From: Bacillota bacterium
GTDB lineage: Bacteria; Bacillota; Dehalobacteriia; UBA4068; UBA4997
Direction: 5' to 3'
Length of the DNA stretch: 64,000 nucleotides
Assembly: GCA_021771915.1 (NCBI GenBank)
Contig: JAETNY010000007.1
Coordinates: 1-64,000, forward strand
Shown: piece after piece, positions 1-9,214 of the stretch
Position numbering within the stretch: position 1 is the stretch's first letter
Layout of the letters: each line of letters starts with the position of its first letter
The notes under the pieces: model-generated
The model's database searches: none
What the model was told of the DNA's origin: nothing
What the model saw: only the letters and a program-made list of their open reading frames with translations
Program-made: the position numbers and the translations under genes

Positions 1-1362
1 ATTATATGACTTATATAAATATTTGTCTGAATTTACATCAACACCTATTAATACAAAAAAATGTTCTATTGCTCTTCGTAAATATTTTACCCCATCGTTA
101 TCTGCTATAGTTAAAGAATTAATATATTGCAACACCCTAAAATGATCTATTTCATCAGATAAATATATTTTGTAATCTTCTATTAATATAGTTAAAATTT
201 CATTTGCTATTTTCTTTCTTAAAGCGATATCTTTACCAGATTCAGTAAATAACAATTTAGTAATTAAACAAAATACATTCATCGAATCATATTTTATTGG
301 CGTAACATCTGGTGCATCAAAATTTACATTTGGTAATAATACTTGTATTTCGTTTAATAAATCATAAAGCAAATGCCATCGTGGCGCAACAATACATATT
401 TCGTTCTCTGCAACCCCTTGAGATAATTCTTTAGTTATAATATTGGCAATTGCTTTATACAAATCAACATTATTTATAAAATTATTATAATACAAAGATC
501 CGCTCTCATCCTTTATATTTGAAACAGAATATATCGGCATAGTTTTCAATTGAAAATTTGAATAAAAATCAATCAATCGTTGCGTTGTTCGATAGCATCC
601 ATCTAATCTTCTCTCAGTAAATACCAAGTCAAATTCCTCTTGTAATTCATAACATGATTTAGCAATTCCCCCCAAATTCCCATATATGGCTTGATCTGTA
701 TCTCCCACAAAAATTACTTGTATATTTTTATTTAATTTTACAATATTGCTAAGTATTTTATATTGCAAATTATTTGTATCTTGATATTCATCAACTAAAA
801 TACTTCTTATTATTCCAGCAATATTTTCAGAAATAAATCTATTTTTACCCACCAACTCATAAGATATTTCTAAAATACTATCAAAATCTATTTCTCTTTC
901 GGTCAATAATCGTTTCTTATATCTAGTTCTTATTTCTATAAAACTTAAAGGATCTTTATATCCAACCTCAATATTAAGCTGTTGCGCAATTTCTTTTGTA
1001 TACATCTCAGTAACATACTCATCTATAATATGATAACCTTGTTTCAAACGATTATGATACATTGTATAGGGTCTAATAATAAATTTAAGACAAAATTGAT
1101 GTATAGTACCAACCCATACCTTATCCTGCTCAACATTCATCTTTTCTAATCTTTCCCTAATTTCATCTGCCGCTCTGTTTGTATAGGTTATTGCAATATT
1201 AAGCTTTCGAGAATTGTTATTTTTTTCAACGATATATGCTAACTTATAGGTTAAGGTTCTTGTCTTTCCACTTCCAGGACAAGCTGTAAGTAAAATATTG
1301 CCTTCATCCATACAAATTTGTCTTTGTTGTGGATTTAAATCATCTAAAAGCGTATTTGTCAT
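1..1362 (-). CDS. gajB: UvrD/Rep-type superfamily 1 helicase, GajB-like, C-terminus off the window
   Basis: My own reading of the minus strand gives an open frame from the ATG at 1362 to the window edge, so the gene is partial; it is absent from the ORF track because no stop lies in the window. It starts MTNTLLDDLNPQQRQIC and shows the SF1 Q-motif, Walker A (ACPGSGKTRTLTYKLAYI), motif Ia (ITYTNRAADEIRERL), GTIHQFC, the DEYQDTN Walker B and GDTDQAIYG motif III. It would unwind DNA 3'-5' using ATP. Its ATG shares one base with the stop of the OLD nuclease gene upstream (TAATG), which indicates translational coupling. An OLD nuclease followed by UvrD is the arrangement of Gabija (GajA/GajB); assignment to that system is inference from gene pairing and domains. 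Confidence 0.85.
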   Translation of the reverse strand, partial: MTNTLLDDLNPQQRQICMDEGNILLTACPGSGKTRTLTYKLAYIVEKNNNSRKLNIAITYTNRAADEIRERLEKMNVEQDKVWVGTIHQFCLKFIIRPYTMYHNRLKQGYHIIDEYVTEMYTKEIAQQLNIEVGYKDPLSFIEIRTRYKKRLLTEREIDFDSILEISYELVGKNRFISENIAGIIRSILVDEYQDTNNLQYKILSNIVKLNKNIQVIFVGDTDQAIYGNLGGIAKSCYELQEEFDLVFTERRLDGCYRTTQRLIDFYSNFQLKTMPIYSVSNIKDESGSLYYNNFINNVDLYKAIANIITKELSQGVAENEICIVAPRWHLLYDLLNEIQVLLPNVNFDAPDVTPIKYDSMNVFCLITKLLFTESGKDIALRKKIANEILTILIEDYKIYLSDEIDHFRVLQYINSLTIADNDGVKYLRRAIEHFFVLIGVDVNSDKYLYKSYN

Positions 1363-3533
1363 TATTCACACCAATCTACACAATATTTATCTACTTCTAC
1401 CAAAAACTTTGATAAAACATCCTTTTCGTATGTTTTTCTGAATTTTTTTATACATTCTTTTTTTGTTTTTACGTCTTTAATATTCTTTATTCTTTGCTCT
1501 AAATCTTTTTTCTTCTCATCAGTATACCTAGATAACGAATATTCAACCATCCCAAAAACGATATTCAATGAAATTACTTCTCTGCTAGCAAACGCAATAG
1601 CCGATAAAATATATTGAGGAATATTAGCATTTTTATCAATATAACTTGCAAGAACAGTAGCATACCAACCCTTTTTCATTTTATCAGCTATTGTCAAAAT
1701 TGTATTGGCACATTCAGCATCTGTACCAGATTTTATTTTCTCTTTATGACTTTGTTTTTTATTATCTTGACGATACTCACTATCTATTATTTCATTAATA
1801 TAACCAGCATTCGCTCTATTCTCGACTAACGCAAAATCAATCTCTAACGTATGCGGCGCATAAAATATTTCAACCCAATTATTATCACCATATAATCTAT
1901 CTAGTTTATCTCTTCTGCTTTTGCCTCTCTTTTCTGCTTCCAGTTTATAAAAATGACTTCTTTCATCTACAATTTGTACATCTTCATCCGTAACAATAGC
2001 ACATGACCTTCGTATTCTTTCCTCACCAAAAAGACTTGCAATATATTCAAATGACACACTTCCTACATTAACCAAACCAATACCCAACTCATCTAATGAA
2101 ACGCCAAATGCCATTTTAGTAATATTAGGTATTAATATTTCTTCTCCATCACCTTCTACTAAAATAACACCTTTTGAAAACAACAAAACAGACCGTTTAG
2201 CATCCAAATAACGTTCAATACAAGTCGACAATGCTAGATTCTTTAATTCAAGATATTGCCGTCCAAAATCATCAAGACTTCTGTTTGGTTGTAATGCAAC
2301 ACTTTTATTATTAATTGATTTAAGCACATTAACACTATGTATAGCTGATACCTCTGCCAAATGTGTTGAATGAGTAGTAGTTATAATCTGTGTATAATCC
2401 TTTGTAATTTTCAACTTATCAAATAATGTTCTTTGAATATGAGTATGTATATGTGCCTCCGGTTCTTCAATTATCATAATATTAATCAGTTCTCGTGTTC
2501 TATTTATCTCATATTCCACAATTTTCAAAGCCATATAAATCATATTTAAATGGCCTAGTCCCAATGATTCAATATCATTCTGCTTTGATGTTTTCATAAA
2601 TAAATATCGTGATAATGAATTTATATCATCTTTTAACCCTGATTCTAAAATAATATCAGGCGAATAAACCATACCAATCATATCTAACAATTTATTATTA
2701 ATTCTTTGACCAACTAATTCAACCTGTTCGACTTCTGAAATAGATTGATTCAGTTGTACAATTTCATTTTTTATTTTATCAATTTCAGATTCTTTTATCA
2801 ACGACTCAACTGATTCCATAATTCGCCGAATAGGGTTTTTAGGTTTTCGTAATTCATTTGCTACATCACGCAAGGCATCAATGAACACTACTGAAATATG
2901 GTCTTGCACATCGGAAATATTAAGTTTACATCCCAAAATTCCGTCATCATCTTTATCTGGATCATTACATTTTCCATTTTCTAAATCTCCAACAATTTTG
3001 GTATACACTTCTTCATTTGTAAAATCAGTTTGAGAACGACTTGTATAATAAAACTCATAATCTGATAACTTTATCTTATTTCTTTCATTTTCAAAATCAA
3101 CAGGATCTGTAATTTCACTTAATTTTTTTCGAATATTTTTTTGAGGGCGAATAAAAAGTGAAATAACACCAATATTTTCACCACCACTTTTTATATATGC
3201 TTTCAAAAAATCTTCATTTTCTTTATCCGGTACAATTTCCGCACAAACCTCTGTTTGTTTATCCTCAGAAGTTATATTGCCAAATATTGCTGAAATGATA
3301 ATCCAATGCCCTTTCCAATTATTAAGTGAACCTGAAAAATCACTTTCCTTCAATCTTTTTGTATTATAATAATATGTATCATCCAACAACATTCTTAATG
3401 CTGTCATAGCATTAGATTTTCCAGAATCATTCTCACCAATAATTGTATTAACACCCTCATTAAAAGATAAACGCATTGCACTAATATTTTTATAATTAAC
3501 AATTTGTAAATAATTTAAAAACACAATATTCAC
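1362..3533 (-). CDS. gajA: OLD-family ATPase with TOPRIM nuclease domain, GajA-like
   Basis: Predicted ATP-sensing DNA endonuclease. The N-terminal ABC-type ATPase has Walker A GENDSGKS (about residues 33-40), Walker B with MIIEEPEAHIHTH (about 355) and an H-loop TTHSTHLAEVS. The C-terminal TOPRIM domain shows the glutamate motif GVILVEGDGEE (about 456) and an acidic IVTDEDVQ motif. In Gabija the nuclease is released when nucleotides are depleted and acts with the UvrD-like GajB; here such a helicase starts on the last base of the stop codon. At 723 aa it is longer than the Bacillus GajA I know of (roughly 580 aa), the extra length lying mainly in the region between the ATPase halves. Sequence is AT-rich like the rest of the island. 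A non-Gabija OLD class 2 protein is the alternative. Confidence 0.85.
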   Translation of the reverse strand: MNIVFLNYLQIVNYKNISAMRLSFNEGVNTIIGENDSGKSNAMTALRMLLDDTYYYNTKRLKESDFSGSLNNWKGHWIIISAIFGNITSEDKQTEVCAEIVPDKENEDFLKAYIKSGGENIGVISLFIRPQKNIRKKLSEITDPVDFENERNKIKLSDYEFYYTSRSQTDFTNEEVYTKIVGDLENGKCNDPDKDDDGILGCKLNISDVQDHISVVFIDALRDVANELRKPKNPIRRIMESVESLIKESEIDKIKNEIVQLNQSISEVEQVELVGQRINNKLLDMIGMVYSPDIILESGLKDDINSLSRYLFMKTSKQNDIESLGLGHLNMIYMALKIVEYEINRTRELINIMIIEEPEAHIHTHIQRTLFDKLKITKDYTQIITTTHSTHLAEVSAIHSVNVLKSINNKSVALQPNRSLDDFGRQYLELKNLALSTCIERYLDAKRSVLLFSKGVILVEGDGEEILIPNITKMAFGVSLDELGIGLVNVGSVSFEYIASLFGEERIRRSCAIVTDEDVQIVDERSHFYKLEAEKRGKSRRDKLDRLYGDNNWVEIFYAPHTLEIDFALVENRANAGYINEIIDSEYRQDNKKQSHKEKIKSGTDAECANTILTIADKMKKGWYATVLASYIDKNANIPQYILSAIAFASREVISLNIVFGMVEYSLSRYTDEKKKDLEQRIKNIKDVKTKKECIKKFRKTYEKDVLSKFLVEVDKYCVDWCE

Positions 3534-3545
3534 CTCATAATATAG

Positions 3546-6500
3546 TTATCTTATCACAAAACATTTCTCCACCAATTCACTTAACCTACCCTGCTTTGCT
3601 GCCTCCGCAGCATCAGCCTGCGCAAAATTATGTGTGGCATTTTTCAATTCCTCATCAAAACCTAAAATATAATTTGTCGCAATCAAATAAATAATGCGTG
3701 TCGGAGCCAGACCATAAACCTGTTTTTGCAAAATATGCTCAATCCGCTCTCTATCATCAGGAAAGGCCGCTTTCAAGCCCTCGCTGCGATACAAACGCTT
3801 AACAATCTCTGTTATATAAAGCCCAGATTTCATATACAAATCAGCAAATGTTTTATCAGGACTATCAAAGCAGCCCGGATTGTTGTCCGCCAACTGGTCA
3901 ACCATCATCGAAACAACCCAGCGAGGCGTAAATATCTGGTTAGTTTTTTGCGGCGGAATATAATCAAAAATATCTTCCGTCTGGGTTTCATCAAAATAAT
4001 TGGCCAACTGCTGTTTTTTATGCAAAAATTCTTCCAGCGCATCATCAAAAACAACTTCGTCAAAAAGATGACCGGCAAAATATTCAATCTCACCTGTATC
4101 TGGATTAAGATACTCACCACCATCTCGCAAAAAGCGAAAATCTTCCAAAGAAATACCCGTTACTTCCCGAAAAGCGTCCGGCTCTACATATTTATCAAAA
4201 TTAGCCAGCGTTAATTTTTCATCACCATAGGCCATAATAAAACTGGGAATTGTGCGAGAAAAACCACGCAAATGAGCCCGCATCTCATCTTCAACCGAGC
4301 GTTTTTCCTGTTCGGCCTTATGACGCTCAACCTGTTCAATAATCTCCTGCGGCTTGTCCGCAATAGTCTTTTGAACTGAATCCTTTACATTTTGCACCAA
4401 ATCTGCCAAAGCAGCTTCCATATTTATGTTATACTCAGCCTCCGCTTTTTGAACCTCATGCTCTGTTTCAGCCGCTTGCCTTTTGCGCTCTAATTCTGCT
4501 TGCGCAATTCTATTCTGTTGCTGGTAATCACTATGAATCTTCTGTAAATTATTATCAATTTCTCGCTCTGTTTGATTTATCAGCCGATTAGCAAAGCCTC
4601 TTTTTAAATCGTAATCAGCAATAACAGGCGCTAATATTTTTTCCTTAATGTCGCTTTTTACTGTTTCAGCAATATTATTGATACTGGCCTGTACTGCATT
4701 TACGCTGTTATTATCCGACAGCTTTTCAACCTGCTCCTGCACATTCTGGCTTATATTATCATATATTTTCGCCCCAAACAAACCCTGCGTCTTGCCAATC
4801 ACTATTTCATTGTCAATCAGAACACCACCATTTTCATCTAATTCTATGGTGTTCATACCAGCCAAACTATTTTGCTTAGGCTTTCTGATTTCTTCCTGCG
4901 CCGGCGTCAGCTTCTCCACAATCTCTCGCACAACAGCCGGTGCACCAAATATGTTGCTGATATTTTGAAACAGGAAATTGCACATAAACCCCCGGCGCAC
5001 AACCTCCTGACTTTTCAGGCGGCGAGGAATGGAAAGTACAGCAGCAGCGTCCAGCTTAACCATTTTGCCGTTTTCATCTTCACCAAGAACTGGTAAGAAG
5101 TTAAGCAGATTTTTAATATTTTCCCGGCGTTCATCTGTTGTGCCACGCCCAGAGGCAGTTTTGCCAGACAAATTATTGGCAAACTCATCAAATATAATAA
5201 GCGTTCTGGCCGGGTCAAAATCAAACACATAGGCAGTTTCTTTACGCAGGCGTTTATTGTCCATGGTTAAAACGCAAGGGTTTTGCGCCCGAAAAGCCGC
5301 CTGCATATAAGCGGCAGGGCTTTTCATATTACAAAGCATCAACACGCCGCTCCATTCGGGGATGGTAACGCCCACCGTCAACTGACCAACTGTTAAGGTG
5401 ATAGTTTTGTCGTTTTCAGCAATAGCCTTTTTCACCCGGTCATAGGCTTTAGTTACCTGCTCGTCATCATCCCGGCCATCACCAACTGCTAAAACAACTT
5501 CATAATCCCCAAAAACCTCATCATCTTTAAGCAGCTTTTTCAATGCCTTAGCGCTGGCAACTCGCTCCAGATACCACATAGTATGGCAAAGTTCCTGCCG
5601 CAGCTCCGGCGTGGAAAATGGATACTTCTCCTGCGTACTTAAAGCGTGCAAAAACTTTTTCACTTCCGCTTCATGAATAAACTTCTGGCTTTCATTGGTG
5701 GCAAAAAATTCATTCAAATCAAAGAAATAATCAACCGTATCTTCATCGGATATTTGAATACCCTTTGCCGCCTTTTCCTGAATCATTTCAGAAAGCTGAT
5801 ATGTAAACAACTCTAAACGAGGCAGCCGTTCATAGGGATTGTAATCGTTGGAACTCCATTTTTCTTTATAGCTTTGCTCGTCGGCATATGACCAGTTAAA
5901 AATCTGCTCTTTGGAAAACTGTTCGCTGGCCAGCGCCTTAAACGGCGTGCCGGATAGATACAGAGTTTTTGAGCGTTTTATTTTTTGAAAGGCTCGCTCC
6001 GTTTTTATGGTGTCCACGCCCTCATGGGATTCGTCCACAATAAGCAGGTCAAATTGCAAATCGGCAAGCCATTTTCGCTTGTCCGTAATATCCCTTTGTC
6101 CACCAAAATGAATGGAGCCTTTTAAGCCCTGCAAAGACTCAAAAGCAATTACCTTTCGGGGATTATTTTTATTGCTTAAATATTCCTCTCTGGAAATAAC
6201 TCCCGGTTTGCCTTTTACAGCGTCATTATCTGAAACAAAAGAGTATTTGCCACGCCAGCCAACAAATTTATAAAAATCGTCAGCCCAGGCATTTGCCACA
6301 CTTGGCCGATTGGTAACTACCAAAACCTTGCTTAAACCCATACGCTGAATTAAATCATAGGCAGTTAAAGTTTTGCCAAAGCGTGGTTTGGCATTCCAAA
6401 GAAACTCAAGATTATCATCTTGGGTATTTTCAAAATACGTCTTAGTCATATCAACAGCCATTTGTTGTTCTTTGCGCAATTCATATATGTACTGTTCAGC

Positions 6501-6872
6501 AGGAATCTGGTTTGTACGCATACAAAATTCATTAAAGTACATTAAAGAAACAGGGCCATTTAAACGAAACCATTCTGTCGAACCGTCAAAACAATTACGC
6601 TCAACATTGTACACATTTTGCAAAAAATCGTGAAACGCATTATCATTAAAATATTCGCCTGAATTATCTTTGAACATCGCATTATCCTGCCACAACAGGT
6701 TAGGACGAATCCCGGCAGTATGTGTTTGCTGTCTTATCCGTTGCGCCACCGTTTGCTTTTCTGTATAGCCAATTTTAGTCCAACCGTCCAAATAGGTTAC
6801 GCCCGGCGCATTATAGGCATAAATCATCGGCACAACTCGTGTAAAGGGCTTTATTTTGGCAATTTCGCTCAT
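3546..6872 (-). CDS. Restriction subunit: GIY-YIG-type N-terminus, SF2 helicase, partial methylase-like C-terminus
   Basis: Domain order as read: residues 12-100 resemble the T5orf172/GIY-YIG nuclease fold (IYAYNAPGV, KIGYTEKQTVAQRIRQQ); about 160-620 is a DEAD/DEAH helicase with Walker A PRFGKTLTAYDL, motif II VDESHEG, motif III LSGTPFKAL and motif VI MQAAFRAQNP; about 770-860 is a charged coiled coil (QAELERKRQAAETE). The last about 120 residues carry an IFTPRWVVSMMVDQL motif and ADLYMKSGLYITEIVKRLY, matching the N-terminal half of an adenine methylase, but there is no NPPY. It would translocate on and cut unmethylated DNA. Its ATG directly abuts the stop of the methylase gene, so the two form a restriction-modification operon. 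GC is higher than in the flanking Gabija-like genes. Confidence 0.85.
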   Translation of the reverse strand: MSEIAKIKPFTRVVPMIYAYNAPGVTYLDGWTKIGYTEKQTVAQRIRQQTHTAGIRPNLLWQDNAMFKDNSGEYFNDNAFHDFLQNVYNVERNCFDGSTEWFRLNGPVSLMYFNEFCMRTNQIPAEQYIYELRKEQQMAVDMTKTYFENTQDDNLEFLWNAKPRFGKTLTAYDLIQRMGLSKVLVVTNRPSVANAWADDFYKFVGWRGKYSFVSDNDAVKGKPGVISREEYLSNKNNPRKVIAFESLQGLKGSIHFGGQRDITDKRKWLADLQFDLLIVDESHEGVDTIKTERAFQKIKRSKTLYLSGTPFKALASEQFSKEQIFNWSYADEQSYKEKWSSNDYNPYERLPRLELFTYQLSEMIQEKAAKGIQISDEDTVDYFFDLNEFFATNESQKFIHEAEVKKFLHALSTQEKYPFSTPELRQELCHTMWYLERVASAKALKKLLKDDEVFGDYEVVLAVGDGRDDDEQVTKAYDRVKKAIAENDKTITLTVGQLTVGVTIPEWSGVLMLCNMKSPAAYMQAAFRAQNPCVLTMDNKRLRKETAYVFDFDPARTLIIFDEFANNLSGKTASGRGTTDERRENIKNLLNFLPVLGEDENGKMVKLDAAAVLSIPRRLKSQEVVRRGFMCNFLFQNISNIFGAPAVVREIVEKLTPAQEEIRKPKQNSLAGMNTIELDENGGVLIDNEIVIGKTQGLFGAKIYDNISQNVQEQVEKLSDNNSVNAVQASINNIAETVKSDIKEKILAPVIADYDLKRGFANRLINQTEREIDNNLQKIHSDYQQQNRIAQAELERKRQAAETEHEVQKAEAEYNINMEAALADLVQNVKDSVQKTIADKPQEIIEQVERHKAEQEKRSVEDEMRAHLRGFSRTIPSFIMAYGDEKLTLANFDKYVEPDAFREVTGISLEDFRFLRDGGEYLNPDTGEIEYFAGHLFDEVVFDDALEEFLHKKQQLANYFDETQTEDIFDYIPPQKTNQIFTPRWVVSMMVDQLADNNPGCFDSPDKTFADLYMKSGLYITEIVKRLYRSEGLKAAFPDDRERIEHILQKQVYGLAPTRIIYLIATNYILGFDEELKNATHNFAQADAAEAAKQGRLSELVEKCFVIR

Positions 6873-8798
6873 TTATTCCATCTCCTTTACATGAGTTTCG
6901 ATAAACTCAATTTCCTTTTCATCTAAACTATATTTAGCATATAGCTGCTTGTCGATTTCAGATATTGATTTTGTCCAGTCAATATCTGAATTAGAAGTAA
7001 AATCTTGCAAAGGAACATATCTCCATTTTGGCGCAGGATTATGCTGTGTTATCTTTAAAATACCCAACATAACACGACAAAACTTACTCTTGATATATTT
7101 AAGCAAATTTTCTACCTCAATAGAAGTTTGAAAATTACCAATAGAAATAAAGGTCTGGGTATGCCCGATTAAGGGCTGCCCGATTAAGGGCTGCCCGATT
7201 AAGGGTGTAGATAAAACCTCGCCCAAAGCGCCAGAACCATTAGCAGCAGGAACAAATACCTTATAAGCAGTAAAATTATCTGGAGCCTTAACATATTCCT
7301 TTTTTATCCATTTTGCCGTTCTATTGCCTTTAATCAAACCAAGAATTTGCACATAATCGCCATCAGCAGGCTTTTGTGAAAAGAAAATAGCATTATCCAA
7401 ATTTTCCAGCACACTGGTCTTAAAATCATATTTATGACCTTTACTCAGCAATCCCTCAATATTTGGATTCTCCTTGTGCATTAAATCAGTAAAACGATAG
7501 GACTCGGAAGCGTAAATAATAGAATTTAAACTTTGATGTGCAGTAGCATTTACCTTATTGGCAATACCTCTTAACTCGTCAAATACAATGAAATGTTCTA
7601 TTGCACCAAAATTTTGCTTGCTATCACGATATGTAATAGCGACGCCGCCTTTTATATCCGTATTAGCGAAAACCTCTGAACTATTGGGTTTATAATATAG
7701 CACTTTCAAATGCTCATCATTCAGCATTTTTTCATTCCACGCTTTAGGAGTGCTGCCAGCATTAAAAAGAAATCTGGCAGGGTGAATAAGTTCCACACAA
7801 TCAGCAATTTTATATGCTTCGTCCATAAACAGATTATAAATCGGCGGCGCATAGGTTTTATTTTCCCCAATAGTTTCATCTTGATAAGGCGGATTGCCAA
7901 TAATAAAATCAAACTTCATTGCCTTTTGCTCCTTTCGCTGCAATGCCAAAAACTCCAAACTGCGCCCCCCACGCCAATTATAAATGCGGCAACAGGGCTG
8001 GTGGTTTTCTTCCTCATCAGCTATGCCCCAGCCAAACAATTCCGCCATACTTACCTGCAAAGAATTGTTTTCGGCTTTTGCATAAGGCACAGTCCCGGTC
8101 AGCCCGTCCATTTGCCAAAGATTCCAACAGATTATGTTGGCAATTTTTTTATATTCAGCAAGTGTAGGTTTACGCTGCCAACGCTCAGTAAGATACTCCT
8201 CAAAGGTCATCAGCAAATTAACACGGGCAATCAGCAAATTATCGCCCTGAAATTCATAACCATAGGCAGCCTGAAAAGCCCTATAAACCCACTTAAGCCA
8301 TTCCGCTTCATTTTGGGCATTTTCATTAACCAAACGCAGCTTTCTATCCAAAATTCCGATACGTTCAGCTATCGGTATCATCTCGCCGCTTTCCACATCA
8401 TAGCGGCTCACCAGATACGGAGCCTCGCCGCAGGTTATCTCCAAGCGCCGGGAGTCCACATAATCCTGCCAGCTTTTGGTTTTGTCCCAAACTTCATCAG
8501 CATAATCATTCATCTTTCGGCAAACCCACAGTGGCGTAAAGACCTCGGCATGTTGCCTTGTCCTTACCGACTGCTGTTCCTGGGCCTTTCTGGCTCTGGT
8601 TTTAATAACCCCAGCATTTAAACCAGTAATCACTTCTGGCAAAATCTCCTCATTACGGCCATATTTTGCCCCAAAAGAGGAGTAAGCGTCAGTCGCCCAC
8701 ATAGTATTGCGCTTTGTCGTTTTATCAATCAATATTCTGTCTAAAATCCCTAAAGAATTTATTTTCAGAATATCGTCCTGAATATTGATAATCACCAA
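6873..8798 (-). CDS. Eco57I-type N6-adenine DNA methyltransferase
   Basis: Modification subunit of the restriction system. Motif X-like EVFTPLWVCRKMND (about residue 107), a motif I region LEITCGEAPYLVSRY, a motif GDNLLIARVNLLMTF and the catalytic motif IV FIIGNPPYQ (about 300) are all visible, so the enzyme looks complete, transferring methyl from SAM to adenine N6. The last about 150 residues should be the target-recognition part and contain three in-frame PLIGQ-type repeats (about 530-545). The GTG start at 8798 is preceded by AAGGGGAAG; the next in-frame methionine is MWATDAY. It is the first gene of the two-gene operon with the helicase/nuclease. Family is clear, target sequence unknown. 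Confidence 0.88.
   Translation of the reverse strand: MVIINIQDDILKINSLGILDRILIDKTTKRNTMWATDAYSSFGAKYGRNEEILPEVITGLNAGVIKTRARKAQEQQSVRTRQHAEVFTPLWVCRKMNDYADEVWDKTKSWQDYVDSRRLEITCGEAPYLVSRYDVESGEMIPIAERIGILDRKLRLVNENAQNEAEWLKWVYRAFQAAYGYEFQGDNLLIARVNLLMTFEEYLTERWQRKPTLAEYKKIANIICWNLWQMDGLTGTVPYAKAENNSLQVSMAELFGWGIADEEENHQPCCRIYNWRGGRSLEFLALQRKEQKAMKFDFIIGNPPYQDETIGENKTYAPPIYNLFMDEAYKIADCVELIHPARFLFNAGSTPKAWNEKMLNDEHLKVLYYKPNSSEVFANTDIKGGVAITYRDSKQNFGAIEHFIVFDELRGIANKVNATAHQSLNSIIYASESYRFTDLMHKENPNIEGLLSKGHKYDFKTSVLENLDNAIFFSQKPADGDYVQILGLIKGNRTAKWIKKEYVKAPDNFTAYKVFVPAANGSGALGEVLSTPLIGQPLIGQPLIGHTQTFISIGNFQTSIEVENLLKYIKSKFCRVMLGILKITQHNPAPKWRYVPLQDFTSNSDIDWTKSISEIDKQLYAKYSLDEKEIEFIETHVKEME
7162..7206 (-). 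repeat. Three tandem 15-bp units inside the methylase gene
   Basis: The unit tgcccgattaagggc occurs twice perfectly and a third time with the last base changed. It is a multiple of three and encodes PLIGQ-PLIGQ-PLIGH on the minus strand, so slippage would add or remove five residues without a frameshift. Confidence 0.95.
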
Positions 8799-8917
8799 AC
8801 TTCCCCTTTCGGTATCAGAAAAACAACGATGTTATATATAATATTTTAGTCTATATTGACAGAAAATGCAATCGGATTATTGCAGGAACTCTGCATTGCT
8901 ATATATTATACATATTA

Positions 8918-9214
8918 TTAAAATTGATCAAACTCATCATAACAAGACAAAACAGGATTCTCTATTACTGATATATCATCTGACTCTATTAAAACATAAT
9001 TTATTGCACCTTCTGGATACTCCCACACTGAGATTTTCATAGATATTTCTGCATTACATTTATCGCAAACAAATTTTTGTTCATCTTTATACTCTATCTC
9101 TGCACCCATATTACGCTCATATGTTGCAACCATATCTAAATCTATATCTTCAATTACAATTAAATGCAAACATTTTTTACATTCTACCACTGCTGGTTTA
9201 ACAACACGCATCAT
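8918..9214 (-). CDS. Small zinc-ribbon-like protein coupled to the HEPN gene
   Basis: A 98-aa acidic protein with two CxxC pairs (CKKC near residue 13 and CDKC near 50), consistent with one four-cysteine zinc site. No catalytic motif is seen. Its ATG overlaps the TGA of the HEPN gene by four bases (ATGA), so the two are translated together. An antitoxin, partner or adaptor for the HEPN protein is inference; the family is not recognised. Confidence 0.65.
   Translation of the reverse strand: MMRVVKPAVVECKKCLHLIVIEDIDLDMVATYERNMGAEIEYKDEQKFVCDKCNAEISMKISVWEYPEGAINYVLIESDDISVIENPVLSCYDEFDQF

Noticed and set aside
7710-8621. 303-aa plus-strand frame opposite the methylase
   Set aside because: Antisense of a gene with clear methylase motifs; no ribosome site.
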